This document shows positions 8,251 through 17,980 of a stretch of 64,000 bases of DNA, one piece after another (the first letter of the stretch is position 1; each line of letters starts with the position of its first letter). The notes under the pieces are model-generated. The model did no database searches, had not been told where the DNA came from, and was given only the letters and a program-made list of their open reading frames with translations. Made by a program: the position numbers and the translations under genes. This DNA is from Amorphoplanes friuliensis DSM 7358 (lineage in GTDB: Bacteria; Actinomycetota; Actinomycetes; Mycobacteriales; Micromonosporaceae). Location: positions 5,618,001-5,682,000 of the forward strand of contig NC_022657.1 of NCBI RefSeq assembly GCF_000494755.1, given 5' to 3'.

Positions 8251-9015
8251 TCAGCGCTGCGCGTCGAGCCAGCCGCCGACGAGGCCGGTGAAGACTTCCG
8301 GGCGTTCGAAGGGCAGGTAGTGCCCGGCGCCGGCCACGGCCGCGAAGGTCCCGCGGGGATAACGCGCCATGGCGGTGTACTGGTCGGTGTACCCGCAGAC
8401 CAGGTCGTCACGTCCGGTGATCACGAGCGCGCTCCCGTCGTACTCCAGGGGTGAGAGCTCGTCGGGGAGCGGGAAGCCCTTGTCCCGCAGGGTTTCCAGG
8501 TAGTCCTGGGAGCGGGAGAGGCGGGGGCCGACCACGGCCGCGACGCGCGCGGCGACCTCGGGGGTGCGGTGGCCGATCGCCTCGCTCAGGTGGCCGTGCA
8601 AGGTGTCCTCGACGCCGGTCAGCCAGCCTTCGGGGGCGGGCTCACGGTTGTCGGGTGGCAGGTCGCGTTCCTCCTTGCGGAAGCGGACGCCGTGGACGAC
8701 GAGCAGCAGCCCGGCGACGCGGTCCGGGAAGCGGCGGGTGAGGGCCGCGGCGAGGTAGCCGCCGCCGGAGAAACCGGCCAGGTGGAACCGGGGCGCCTCG
8801 ATCCGGCCGGCGATGAGGTCGACGATCTCGGCGGCTGTTCCCGGGCCCGGCGGGGCGGCGCCGTGGCCGGGCAGGTCCAGGTAGTGGCGTTGCCAGCCGG
8901 ACCGCCCGGCGAAGACCGGTTCCAGTGCGGCCGCCGTGACCGTGGCGGCCAGGCTGAAATACGGCAGGCACACGATCGGCCTGCCCTCCCCGTGCACTTC
9001 GTCAGCGAGCTGCAT
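8251..9015 (-). CDS. Alpha/beta-fold hydrolase
   Basis: A 254-aa alpha/beta hydrolase. The nucleophile elbow is GFSGGG (Ser about residue 104). The acid is probably the Asp of GRDDLVCGY, and the His is in GAGHYLPFE near the C-terminus, giving a complete Ser-Asp-His triad. An oxyanion-hole strand lies near VCLPYF. Family length is normal and there is no signal peptide, so it is cytoplasmic. It is divergent from another, unrelated-looking alpha/beta hydrolase across 64 bp. The substrate is unknown; esterase or lactonase is possible. Confidence 0.85.
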   Translation of the reverse strand: MQLADEVHGEGRPIVCLPYFSLAATVTAAALEPVFAGRSGWQRHYLDLPGHGAAPPGPGTAAEIVDLIAGRIEAPRFHLAGFSGGGYLAAALTRRFPDRVAGLLLVVHGVRFRKEERDLPPDNREPAPEGWLTGVEDTLHGHLSEAIGHRTPEVAARVAAVVGPRLSRSQDYLETLRDKGFPLPDELSPLEYDGSALVITGRDDLVCGYTDQYTAMARYPRGTFAAVAGAGHYLPFERPEVFTGLVGGWLDAQR

Positions 9016-9079
9016 GATCCGACCTTAGAGCGGGACAGTTCGGCCGGCGCTCTGGTCAGGGAGGGCCGGATCGGGGACT

Positions 9080-9799
9080 GTGAGCATCATGGACGCCGCC
9101 TTCGTTCTTGTGCACAGCCCCTCGGTCGGTCCCGGCACGTGGGGGCCGGTCGCCGCACGGCTCACCGCCGCTGGTGCGACCGTGGTGGTGCCGTCGCTGG
9201 CCGGGGTCGCGGCGGCTCCGGCGCCGTTCTGGCCGCGGGTCACCGAGCTGGTGGCCGAGCAGGTCGCGGCACTGCCGGCGGATCTTCCGGTGGTCGTCGT
9301 CGCGCACAGCAACGCCGGGTTGTTCGTGCCGGTGATCGCCGGTGCGCTGGGCCGGCCGGTCGCCGGGTGCCTCTTCGTCGACGCGGCGCTGCCGGAGCGG
9401 CAGGGCACAACGCCGGTGGCCACACCCGAGACGCTGGAGTTCCTGCGGGGCATCGCCGTCGACGGGATCCTGCCGCCGTGGACGACGTGGTTCGAGGAGG
9501 CGGACGTCGCCCCGATGTTCCCGGACCGGGCCGCACGGGAGGCGATGGAGGCCGAGCAGCCGCGGCTGCCGCTCGCCTATTACGAGGAGCGGATCCCCGT
9601 CCCCGAGGGGTGGGACGGGCAGCCGTGCGGTTACCTGCTCTTCGCGCCGCCGTACGAGGAGGTCGCGCACGAGGCCGCCGCCCGTGGGTGGGCGGTGGAG
9701 CGGCTGCCCGGCCTGCACCTCCATCAGCTCGTCGACCCGGACGCGGTGGCGGCTTGCATCCTGGCGATGGCGGCGACCTGGTCCCCACCGTCGTCGTGA
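9080..9799 (+). CDS. Alpha/beta-fold hydrolase (second, divergent copy)
   Basis: A 239-aa alpha/beta hydrolase starting GTG 9080 (an in-frame ATG at 9089 is the alternative). The nucleophile elbow is AHSNAG (Ser about residue 76), with LVHSPSVGPGTWGPVA at the first strand and oxyanion loop, and a terminal GLHLHQLVDP that would hold the catalytic His. It is shorter than, and clearly different from, the hydrolase at 8251-9015. Small members like this are often esterases or hydroxynitrile-lyase-like proteins. It ends 27 bp before the aidB start, so co-transcription is likely. Confidence 0.8.
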   Translation: MSIMDAAFVLVHSPSVGPGTWGPVAARLTAAGATVVVPSLAGVAAAPAPFWPRVTELVAEQVAALPADLPVVVVAHSNAGLFVPVIAGALGRPVAGCLFVDAALPERQGTTPVATPETLEFLRGIAVDGILPPWTTWFEEADVAPMFPDRAAREAMEAEQPRLPLAYYEERIPVPEGWDGQPCGYLLFAPPYEEVAHEAAARGWAVERLPGLHLHQLVDPDAVAACILAMAATWSPPSS

Positions 9800-9826
9800 G
9801 GCCGGTAAAGGTCATACATTGGGGAG

Positions 9827-11458
9827 ATGTCCCCTGCTACTCACGAGGTCGTGAACCAGCCGCCACCGCTGGCCGGTCACGACATCGCCGCGGATGCCGC
9901 CCTGCTCGAGGGAGTCGCCCGTGAGGGCGCCGGCTGGGCCGCCGACGACCTGCACCGGCTCGGCAAGCTGGGCGGGCAGCCCGAGGCGCAGCGCTGGGCC
10001 GACGACGCCAACCGTCACGAGCCCCGCCTGCTGACCCACGACCGGTACGGCAACCGTGTCGACGAGGTCGAGTTCCATCCGGCCTGGCACCGCCTCATGG
10101 ACGTCGCCGTGGGCGAGGGTCTCGCCGCCGCCCCGTGGGCCGATCAGCGGGCCGGGGCGCACGTCGCCCGCGCGGCCGGGCTGTTCACCTGGAGTCAGGT
10201 CGAGGCCGGCCACTCCTGCCCGATCTCCATGACGTACGCCGTGGTCCCGGCCCTGCGCAACGCCCCGGAGCTGGCCGCGGTCTACGAGCCCCTGCTGACG
10301 GCCCGCGCGTACGATCCCGGCTTGCGCGACCCGGGAACCAAGCGTGGGCTGCTCGCCGGCATGGGCATGACCGAGAAGCAGGGTGGCTCGGACGTCCGCG
10401 CGAACTCGACCACCGCCACCCCCGCCGCGGACGGCAGCTACCGGTTGCGCGGGCACAAGTGGTTCACCAGCGCGCCGATGTGTGATCTCTTCCTGGTGCT
10501 GGCGCAGGCGCCCGCCGGGCTGTCCTGCTTCCTGGTGCCGCGGGTGCTGCCGGGCGGGGAGCGCAACACCTTCCGCATCCAGCGTCTCAAGGACAAGCTG
10601 GGCAACCGCAGCAACGCCAGCAGCGAGCCGGAGTTCGACGACACCGTCGGCTGGCTCGTCGGTGACGAGGGTCAGGGCGTCCGGACGATCATCGAGATGG
10701 TCGCGATGACCCGGCTCGACTGTGTGACCGGTTCGGCGTCCGGGATGCGCGGTGCGCTGGTCCAGGCGGTGCATCACGCGCGCTACCGGTCCGCCTTCGG
10801 CGGCCCGCTGATCGGCAAGCCGCTCATGCGGAACGTCCTGGCCGACCTGGCCGTGGAGTCCGAGGCCGCGACGGCCCTCGCGCTGCGTCTGGCGGGCGCT
10901 GTGGACCGAGGCGTACGCGGTGACGCGAACGAACGCGCCTTCGGTCGGCTCGCCATCGCGGTCGGCAAGTTCTGGGTGTGCAAACGGCAGCCGGCCGTGG
11001 TCGCCGAGGCCCTCGAGTGTCTGGGCGGCAACGGCTACGTCGAGGATTCGGGGCTCCCCCGCCTGTACCGTGACGCACCGCTGAACTCGATCTGGGAGGG
11101 CTCCGGCAACGTCCAGGCCCTCGACGTGCTGCGCGCGATGCGCCGCGACCCGGGCAGCCTGGACGCGTTCCGGGCGGAGGTGGCCCTGGCCGCGGGCGCC
11201 GACGGGCGGCTCGACACCGCCACGGCGAAGCTGACCGCGCTGCTCGGTGACGGCGACGACCTCGAGTCCGACGCCCGCCGGATCGTCGAGCAGATGGCCG
11301 TGGTGCTGCAGGGATCGCTGCTGGTCAGGCACGCCCCGGCGGTGGTGGCGGACGCGTTCTGCGCCAGCCGGCTGGGCGGCGACTGGGGGCACACGTTCGG
11401 CACGCTGCCGCGGGGCGTGGACACGGCGGCGCTGGTCGACCGAGCCTGGCCGGCCTGA
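9827..11458 (+). CDS. aidB: AidB-like acyl-CoA dehydrogenase family protein
   Basis: 543 aa, almost the exact length of E. coli AidB. The AidB signature is GMGMTEKQGGSDVR, with an NFRHxP-like ending replaced by LYRDAPLNSIWEGSGN. The flavin/substrate core (LECLGGNGYVEDSGLPRLYRD) is intact. AidB proteins are FAD-binding members of the acyl-CoA dehydrogenase fold that bind DNA and are induced by alkylation damage in E. coli; their physiological reaction is unsettled. Standard acyl-CoA dehydrogenase activity on a branched substrate is the alternative. It is followed closely by the GGDEF-EAL pair. Confidence 0.88.
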   Translation: MSPATHEVVNQPPPLAGHDIAADAALLEGVAREGAGWAADDLHRLGKLGGQPEAQRWADDANRHEPRLLTHDRYGNRVDEVEFHPAWHRLMDVAVGEGLAAAPWADQRAGAHVARAAGLFTWSQVEAGHSCPISMTYAVVPALRNAPELAAVYEPLLTARAYDPGLRDPGTKRGLLAGMGMTEKQGGSDVRANSTTATPAADGSYRLRGHKWFTSAPMCDLFLVLAQAPAGLSCFLVPRVLPGGERNTFRIQRLKDKLGNRSNASSEPEFDDTVGWLVGDEGQGVRTIIEMVAMTRLDCVTGSASGMRGALVQAVHHARYRSAFGGPLIGKPLMRNVLADLAVESEAATALALRLAGAVDRGVRGDANERAFGRLAIAVGKFWVCKRQPAVVAEALECLGGNGYVEDSGLPRLYRDAPLNSIWEGSGNVQALDVLRAMRRDPGSLDAFRAEVALAAGADGRLDTATAKLTALLGDGDDLESDARRIVEQMAVVLQGSLLVRHAPAVVADAFCASRLGGDWGHTFGTLPRGVDTAALVDRAWPA

Positions 11459-11495
11459 TCACTCAGGTGAGCCGCGCCACTGCCGATGGCGGGAC

Positions 11496-13733
11496 GTGCG
11501 GAATTTTCGAGTCGACCGGGTGGTCGGTGCGTGGACGGCGACCGGCCTCGCCGTCGCCCTGGTGTACCCCTTCCTGCCGAAGGGCACCCTGGTCACGGCG
11601 GTTGTCTTCGACCTGTTCGTGCTGGCCACCCTGGTCGCGGTCCTCGCGGGGATCCGCCGCAACCGGCCCGTCAACAGCCTCGGCTGGTACGTGTTCGCCA
11701 CCGGCATCGGCTTCCGGCTCGCCGGTGACATCACGTACGAGATCCACCGTCAGGTGCTGCACGAGGCGCCGTTCCCTTCACCGGCGGACGGCTTCTATCT
11801 GAGCGCGTACCCGCTGCTGGTGGTCGGATCGCTGCTGCTGACCGGGAGCCGGCGCGGACGGGATCTGGCCGGGCTGCTCGACGCCGCCATCGTCGCCACC
11901 GGTCTCAGCCTGGTGTGGTGGGTCTCCGCCATCGGCCCGATCGCCGCGAACGCGTCGATCCCCATGGTGCAGCGCCTGCTCGGCGCCGCGTACCCGGCCT
12001 GCGACATGCTGCTGCTCGTGGTGGTGGCGCGCATGCTGACCCGGTCCGGGCGTCCCTCCGTGGGCCTGAGCCTGCTCACCGCGGGCACCACCGCCCTGCT
12101 GATCTCGGACGTGTTCTTCCAGCTGGTCATCATCCATGCGCCGGAGCTGGAAGGGCTGGTCGCGTGCGGCTGGATCCTGGCCAACGTGGGCTGGGGCGCC
12201 GCGGCGTTGCACCCGTCGGCCGGTCGCACCGTGCCGGTGCGGCCCGCCCAGCCGTGGCTCGGTCGCCGTCGGCTGGCCCTGCTCGCCGCGAGCACCCTGC
12301 TCGTCCCCACGCTGTTGTTCGTGCAGGGCGCCGCCCGCGGGGCCCACCAGCTCAACTGGCTGGCGATCGGCATCGGCGCCGTGGTGCTGTTCCTGCTGGT
12401 CCTCGCCCGGATGTCCGGTTTTGTCAACCAGGTGCAGCGTCAGGCGCAGCAGCTCGAGGACCTCGCCATGCGCGACGACCTGACCGGGCTGCCGAACCGC
12501 CGGCTCTTCGAGGAACGGCTGGCCGCGGCCGTCCTCACCGGTTCGCCGCAGGTCGCGATGCTCGACCTGAACGGCTTCAAGGACGTCAACGACCGGTTCG
12601 GCCACGCCGTCGGTGACCGGCTGCTGGCCGTGGTGGCGGAACGCCTCGCCGGGCGGCTGCGCGGTGACGACCTCGTCGCCCGGATGGGCGGCGACGAGTT
12701 CGCGGTCCTGGTCGCCACCGCGACACCGGCCGAGATGGCCGCGATCGTGGACCGGCTCACCGCCTCCCTGCGCAAGCCGGTCGAGGTGGCCGGGCACGAG
12801 CTGCTGGTCGGCGCCAGCGTCGGTGTCGCCGACAGCACCGGCACCGACGACCCGTACGAGGTTCTGCGCCGTGCCGACGTCGCCATGTACGCGGCCAAGG
12901 AGCACGGTGGCACCCGGCACCGCCGGTACGCGCCGGAGATGGACGAGCGCGCCGGTGAGGAGGCCCGCCTCGGGGCGGAGCTGCGGACGGCGCTGGACAC
13001 CGGCCAGTTCCGGCTCGTCTACCAGCCCATCGTCTCGCTGCCCGACGGCCGCATCGTCTCCGTCGAGGCCCTGATCCGCTGGGACCACCCGGACCGCGGT
13101 TTTGTCAGCCCGGCCGAGTTCATCCCCGTCGCCGAGCAGAACGGCCTCATCGTCGAGCTCGGGGCGTGGATCCTGCGGACCGCCTGCGCCCAGGCGATGG
13201 TCTGGCGCAACTCCCTCGGTGACGCCGCTCCCGAACGGGTCAGCGTGAACGTCTCGGCCCGGCAGCTCGCCGAGCCCGGCTTCACCGAGCTGGTCGCATC
13301 GGTGCTGGCCTGGACCGGTCTGGGTGCCCAGAACCTCATCGTCGAGGTGACCGAAACGGCGGTCTTCGGCGGCGGTCAGGCCGTCCAGGCGGTCAAGGAC
13401 CTCCACGAACTGGGTGTCCGGATCGCCCTGGACGACTTCGGCACCGGCCACTCTTCGCTCGGATTGCTCCAGACTGTCCCCGTGGACGTCCTCAAGGTCG
13501 ACAAGTCGTTCGTCGACAACATCACGATGGCCGGCCGGCACGCGGTCATCGCCACCGCGCTCATCCAGGTCAGCAACGGCCTGGGCCTGCAGGCGGTCGC
13601 CGAAGGTGTCGAGACGGCCGAGCAGGCCACCGAGCTGCACCGCCTCGGCTACCGCCTGGCGCAGGGATACCACTTCGGCAAGCCGGTCCCGGAGCCGGAC
13701 TTCCGCGGTGCCGCCGTGACGATCGTCGCCTGA
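11496..13733 (+). CDS. Membrane GGDEF-EAL cyclic-di-GMP enzyme (first of tandem pair)
   Basis: GTG 11496 is the first usable start after aidB; the open frame upstream merely overlaps aidB. The protein is 745 aa. Its N-terminus (about residues 1-300) has 8-9 hydrophobic helices. The GGDEF domain has an intact GGDEF (398-402) and an RGDD inhibitory site (389-392, the RxxD I-site, five residues upstream). The EAL domain has EAL at 524-526, VNVSARQL, VEVTETAVF and DDFGTG from 646. Both synthesis and hydrolysis of c-di-GMP look chemically possible. It sits 3 bp upstream of a full-length paralogue. Confidence 0.9.
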   Translation: MRNFRVDRVVGAWTATGLAVALVYPFLPKGTLVTAVVFDLFVLATLVAVLAGIRRNRPVNSLGWYVFATGIGFRLAGDITYEIHRQVLHEAPFPSPADGFYLSAYPLLVVGSLLLTGSRRGRDLAGLLDAAIVATGLSLVWWVSAIGPIAANASIPMVQRLLGAAYPACDMLLLVVVARMLTRSGRPSVGLSLLTAGTTALLISDVFFQLVIIHAPELEGLVACGWILANVGWGAAALHPSAGRTVPVRPAQPWLGRRRLALLAASTLLVPTLLFVQGAARGAHQLNWLAIGIGAVVLFLLVLARMSGFVNQVQRQAQQLEDLAMRDDLTGLPNRRLFEERLAAAVLTGSPQVAMLDLNGFKDVNDRFGHAVGDRLLAVVAERLAGRLRGDDLVARMGGDEFAVLVATATPAEMAAIVDRLTASLRKPVEVAGHELLVGASVGVADSTGTDDPYEVLRRADVAMYAAKEHGGTRHRRYAPEMDERAGEEARLGAELRTALDTGQFRLVYQPIVSLPDGRIVSVEALIRWDHPDRGFVSPAEFIPVAEQNGLIVELGAWILRTACAQAMVWRNSLGDAAPERVSVNVSARQLAEPGFTELVASVLAWTGLGAQNLIVEVTETAVFGGGQAVQAVKDLHELGVRIALDDFGTGHSSLGLLQTVPVDVLKVDKSFVDNITMAGRHAVIATALIQVSNGLGLQAVAEGVETAEQATELHRLGYRLAQGYHFGKPVPEPDFRGAAVTIVA

Positions 13734-13736
13734 GCC

Positions 13737-16001
13737 GTGGAACCCTCAACTGTGCCGCCCGGACGCCGATGGCCATCCGTGCGGAAGGACAGACTCTGGT
13801 GGTTGTGGCTGGTGGCGGGTACGTCGCTGACCGGCGGGTTCTTCCTGCTCCCGCAGGACAGCCTGGCGGCCAACCTGGCCTACAACGCGATCGGCCTGAT
13901 CTCGGCGCTGCTGATCCTGCTCGCCGTACGCCTGCACCGCCCCGAACGCCCGGCCATGTGGTACTGGTTCGCCGCCGGGCAGATCACCTGGGTTCTCGGC
14001 GACCTGACCTGGGAGTACCACCAGTACGTCCTGCACGAGGAGCCGTACCCGTCCTTCGCTGACGTGTTCTATCTGGGCGCGTACCCGATGCTGGTCGTGG
14101 GTCTGGTCCTGCTCGTGCGGGGCCGGTCGGGCCGCGACCTGGCCGGGCTGGTCGACGCCGCGATCATCGGCACCGGGCTGGGCCTGGTCTTCTGGGTCTT
14201 CGTCATGCACCCGATCGCGGCGGACTCGACCGCCTCGACCCTCGAACGGATCATCGGCGTCGCCTACCCGGCCGCGGACGCCCTGCTGCTGGCGATGCTC
14301 GCCCGGTTGTACACCGGCACGGAGCGCCGCGCCCCGAGCACCCGGCTGCTCGGCATCGCCGCGATCCTCATGCTGGTGGCCGACATCGCGTACTCCCTGG
14401 TCTCGCTCTACTCCGACGGTGACCTCGACGTGCTCAACGCCGGCTGGCTGCTGTCCTACGTCGCCTGGGGCGCCGCGGCTCTGCACCCGTCGATGCGGTT
14501 CTCCGGCATCACGTCCGGCCGCGTCTCGGAGGTCCGGGTCTCCCGTCTGCGCCTCGCCGCCCTGACCGTCTGCTCGCTGCTCGCACCGGCGCTGCTGTTC
14601 GTCCCGGGCATCGGTGGGGACGCCGTCGACCGGCTGTCCATCGCCGCCGCCGCGGTGGTGCTCTTCCTGCTGGTCGTGGCCCGGATGGGTGGTTTCGTCT
14701 CGCGCGTCCAGGAGCAGGCGGACCAGCTCCAGGAACTCGCCATGGCCGACGACCTGACCGGTCTCCCCAACCGCCGCCGGCTGGAGCAGGCCCTGCGCGG
14801 CGCCCTCGGCGCGGGACCGGTCCAGGTGGCACTGCTCGACCTCGACGACTTCAAGGGTGTCAACGACCGCCTCGGTCACGCCGTCGGCGATCAGCTCCTC
14901 GCGGTGCTCGCCGGCCGGCTGGTCACCGCCCTCGGGCCGGACGTGCTCGTGGCGCGCATGGGTGGCGACGAGTTCGCCATCCTGATGCCGGGTGCGACGT
15001 GCGAGTCCGCCGACCTCACGGTCACGTGTCTCGCCGAGACCCTGCGGACCCCGATCCAGGTCGACGACCACGACCTGCTGGTCGACGCGAGCATCGGCGT
15101 CACCGACGGCACGGGCACCACCAACCCGTTCGAGGTCCTGCGCCGCGCCGACGTCGCGATGTACGCCGCCAAGGAGTCCGGCGACAAGCACCGCCGCTAT
15201 CACCTCGACCTCGACGACGCCGCCGACGAACAGGCCCGCATCGGGGCCGAGCTGCGGGTCGCCCTCGACACCGGGCAGTTCCGCCTGGTCTACCAGCCGA
15301 TCGTCGAGCTGCCCCACGGCCGCATCCGGGCCGTGGAAGCGCTGGTCCGCTGGGACCACCCGCTGCGCGGCTTCGTGTCACCGGACCAGTTCATCCCGGC
15401 GGCCGAACGCAACGGCCTCATCGTCGAGCTCGGCGCCTGGATCCTGCGGACGGCCTGCGCCCAGGCCGCCGACTGGCGCGCCGACCTCGGCGACCTGGCC
15501 CCCCACAAGATCAGCGTGAACGTCTCGGCCCGCCAGCTCGCCCAGCCGGGCTTCTCCGGCGTGGTCGCGGCAGCCCTCGACGAGACCGGCCTGCCGGTCG
15601 AGCACCTCACGGTCGAGGTCACCGAGACCGCGGTCTTCGGCGGCAGCCACGCCGTGCAGGCCCTGGAGGAACTCCGCGACCTGGGCGTCAGCATCGCCCT
15701 CGACGACTTCGGCACCGGCCACTCGTCCCTCGGCCTCCTCCAGACCGTCCCCGTCGACGTGATCAAGGTCGACAAGTCCTTCGTCGACAACATCACCATG
15801 GCCGGCCGCCACGCCGTCATCGCCACCGCGCTCATCCAAGTCGCGAACGGCCTCGGCCTGCGAGCGGTCGCCGAAGGTGTCGAGACCGCCGAGCAGGCCG
15901 CCGAACTCCACCGCCTCGGTTACCGCCTGGCCCAGGGCTACCACTTCGGCCGCCCCGTCGCCCAGCCCGACTTCTCCGCGAACGCCGTCGTCGTCACCTG
16001 A
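13737..16001 (+). CDS. Membrane GGDEF-EAL cyclic-di-GMP enzyme (second of tandem pair)
   Basis: A 754-aa paralogue of the preceding gene with the same architecture: N-terminal multi-helix sensor, GGDEF at 409-413, EAL at 534-536, DDFGTG from 656. Long stretches of the EAL domain are identical (around DKSFVDNITMAGRHAVIATA), showing tandem duplication. The key difference is the I-site: the residues five upstream of GGDEF read GPDV instead of RxxD, so product inhibition should be lost. The sensor regions have diverged more than the catalytic parts. GTG 13737 lies 3 nt after the previous stop. Confidence 0.9.
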   Translation: MEPSTVPPGRRWPSVRKDRLWWLWLVAGTSLTGGFFLLPQDSLAANLAYNAIGLISALLILLAVRLHRPERPAMWYWFAAGQITWVLGDLTWEYHQYVLHEEPYPSFADVFYLGAYPMLVVGLVLLVRGRSGRDLAGLVDAAIIGTGLGLVFWVFVMHPIAADSTASTLERIIGVAYPAADALLLAMLARLYTGTERRAPSTRLLGIAAILMLVADIAYSLVSLYSDGDLDVLNAGWLLSYVAWGAAALHPSMRFSGITSGRVSEVRVSRLRLAALTVCSLLAPALLFVPGIGGDAVDRLSIAAAAVVLFLLVVARMGGFVSRVQEQADQLQELAMADDLTGLPNRRRLEQALRGALGAGPVQVALLDLDDFKGVNDRLGHAVGDQLLAVLAGRLVTALGPDVLVARMGGDEFAILMPGATCESADLTVTCLAETLRTPIQVDDHDLLVDASIGVTDGTGTTNPFEVLRRADVAMYAAKESGDKHRRYHLDLDDAADEQARIGAELRVALDTGQFRLVYQPIVELPHGRIRAVEALVRWDHPLRGFVSPDQFIPAAERNGLIVELGAWILRTACAQAADWRADLGDLAPHKISVNVSARQLAQPGFSGVVAAALDETGLPVEHLTVEVTETAVFGGSHAVQALEELRDLGVSIALDDFGTGHSSLGLLQTVPVDVIKVDKSFVDNITMAGRHAVIATALIQVANGLGLRAVAEGVETAEQAAELHRLGYRLAQGYHFGRPVAQPDFSANAVVVT

Positions 16002-16043
16002 TCGGACGACGGCAGGCTTTGCGCACTGTGGAACCCTGTCCGG

Positions 16044-17537
16044 GTGACGAGCGACTTCTTCCTCTCGTACACCCAGGCTGATCGTGCCTGGGCCGAGTGG
16101 ATCGCCTGGCTCCTCGAGGAGGACGGCTACACCGTCCTGGTGCAGGCCTGGGACTTCGTCCCGGGCACCAACTGGATCCGGCAGATGCAGCAAGGCACCG
16201 CCGAGTCGGCCCGCACGATCGCGCTGCTCTCCCCCGACTACCTGACCTCCGTCTACGGCGGCGCCGAATGGCAGGCCGCCTGGGCCGCGGACCCCGACGG
16301 CAAAGATCAAAAACTCCTCACCGTACGCGTGAGCACATGTGAACGCCCGGGTCTGCTCGCCGGGGTGGTCGGCATCGACGTCTTCGACACCACCGAACCG
16401 GTAGCCCGGACCAGAATCCAGAAGATGGTGGGCCGGGCGATCAAAGGCCGCTCCAAGCCGGACACGCCACCCGCTTTCCCGCTGACCCCGCGGGCAACGC
16501 CGGTCTTCCCGGGCGTGCTGCCCGCAAGCTGGAACGTCCCGGCCCGCAACCCGAACTTCACCGGCCGCGATGCGGGCCTCCGAGACCTCCGCCAGGGCCT
16601 GACCACGGGTTCCACGGTCACCGTGCACGCGGTCCACGGCATGGGCGGCATCGGCAAGACCCAGCTCGCCAACGAGTACGCCCACCGCCACGCCGCCGAC
16701 TACCACCTGGTCTGGTGGATCGCCGCCGAGGAACCAGCCCTGCTCCCCGACCAGTTCGCCGCCCTCGCCAAGGAACTGGGCCACGAACCCGACGGCGACC
16801 CCGGCGAGCTCCGCCGGCTGGTCCACGAGTCCCTGCGCCGGGTGCCGGGCTGGCTGCTGATCTTCGACAACGCCGACGAGGCCGAGGAAATCAGCGCCTG
16901 GCTCCCGAGCGGCCTGATGCCCCCGGACACCCCCGGCCACGTCATCGTGACAACCCGCCGCGGCGGCTTCAGCTCACTCGGCGCGGTCCTCGACCTCGAC
17001 GTAGTCGACCCGCAGGAGGCGGTGGCCCTCATGCGGGCCCGGGTCCCGGCCCTGGCCGAGGACGTCGCGCTGAGCATCGCGGAAGAACTCGGCCGCCTCC
17101 CCCTGGCCCTGGAACAGGCGGCGGCCTACCTCGACCGCACCTCCCTGCCCGCCGGCGAATACCTCTCACTGCTCCGGACCCGCGCCCAAGACCTCTACAG
17201 CCGCGGCAAGGTGGCGAACCGCAAGGACACCACGGTGGCCTCGCTGTGGACCATGAGCTTCGAAAAGGTCGGTGCGGAGAACCCGGCCTCGCTGCAGCTC
17301 CTGGCCATCTGCGCCTACCTGGCTCCCCTGCCGATCCCGCTCGACCTCTTCACCGGCCACACCGACCTGCTCCCACCAGAACTCGCCGCCGCCGCGTCCG
17401 ACCCCCTCGACTTCACCGAAACTGTGGCGCTTGCGGTCGACTATTCGCTGGCCACGCGCACCCCGACGGGCCTGCAACTCCACCGCCTGGTCCAGGGCGC
17501 CCTCCGCCTGCACTTCACCCATGAGGAGACCCGTTGA
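16044..17537 (+). CDS. TIR-NB-ARC (STAND) protein lacking its own TPR domain
   Basis: 497 aa. The TIR domain is residues 1-135 (FFLSYTQADRAWAEWI; LLSPDYLTSVYGGAEWQAAW, with Glu75 in the position of the NADase catalytic Glu). The NB-ARC NTPase runs from about 170 to 400: Walker A GMGGIGKT 199-206, Walker B LLIFDNAD 271-278, sensor VIVTTRR. A winged-helix stretch ends at LQLHRLVQGALRLHF. In related actinobacterial proteins TPRs follow directly, but here the frame stops and a TPR protein is encoded separately two genes on. The predicted role is an immune or conflict sensor whose TIR could cleave NAD. GTG 16044 has only a weak ribosome site. Confidence 0.85.
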   Translation: MTSDFFLSYTQADRAWAEWIAWLLEEDGYTVLVQAWDFVPGTNWIRQMQQGTAESARTIALLSPDYLTSVYGGAEWQAAWAADPDGKDQKLLTVRVSTCERPGLLAGVVGIDVFDTTEPVARTRIQKMVGRAIKGRSKPDTPPAFPLTPRATPVFPGVLPASWNVPARNPNFTGRDAGLRDLRQGLTTGSTVTVHAVHGMGGIGKTQLANEYAHRHAADYHLVWWIAAEEPALLPDQFAALAKELGHEPDGDPGELRRLVHESLRRVPGWLLIFDNADEAEEISAWLPSGLMPPDTPGHVIVTTRRGGFSSLGAVLDLDVVDPQEAVALMRARVPALAEDVALSIAEELGRLPLALEQAAAYLDRTSLPAGEYLSLLRTRAQDLYSRGKVANRKDTTVASLWTMSFEKVGAENPASLQLLAICAYLAPLPIPLDLFTGHTDLLPPELAAAASDPLDFTETVALAVDYSLATRTPTGLQLHRLVQGALRLHFTHEETR

Positions 17538-17980
17538 GTCAGTCCGAATCCGCGATCCTGGCCTACTGGAGCGAACACCGCGACCAGCTCCGCCAGTCGG
17601 AGACCCAGCGCTCCCTGCTCACGAACTATTTGCTGGTCATCACGGCCGCATTGAGCGCCCTGATCGCGCAGCAGAAGTTCGCCCTGACCACCCTGCCGCT
17701 GTCCATCCTGATCATCGCAATAGGCCTCTACGGCGCCCTGTCCTCAGCGAAATACCACGAGCGCGCGGCTTATCATCTGAGCCAGGCGCGGGCGCTGACC
17801 AAGGCCCTGACGGACCTGGGTGCCTTACCTGCCAAGGACGCCTTGGAGGAGAACCGGGCGGCCCACTACAGCGAATACCCGAAGCTCCACAAGGTCCGCC
17901 TCCACCGCCTCTGGACCGGCCTCCACCTGGGCATAGCCACCTACGGCCTGGTCTTGTTCATCGTCACCCTCGCCCGATGA
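17534..17980 (+). CDS. Small three-helix membrane protein inserted in the TIR-STAND/TPR operon
   Basis: 148 aa starting at TTG 17534, overlapping the upstream stop by 4 nt, with GAGGAG 5 nt upstream that settles the start. Hydrophobic segments lie near residues 30-47, 54-71 and 126-146, with a conserved-looking cytoplasmic loop between (KYHERAAYHLSQARALT). The architecture recalls SLATT-type pore-forming effectors, which are usually 2-TM, but I cannot confirm membership. Its stop overlaps the ATG of the TPR gene (ATGA). It may be the membrane effector or anchor of a TIR-STAND system. Confidence 0.75.
   Translation: MSQSESAILAYWSEHRDQLRQSETQRSLLTNYLLVITAALSALIAQQKFALTTLPLSILIIAIGLYGALSSAKYHERAAYHLSQARALTKALTDLGALPAKDALEENRAAHYSEYPKLHKVRLHRLWTGLHLGIATYGLVLFIVTLAR

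Noticed and set aside
17534..17980. Formal SLATT call for the 3-TM protein
   Set aside because: The helix count (three) and motifs do not clearly match SLATT, so only a loose resemblance is noted.
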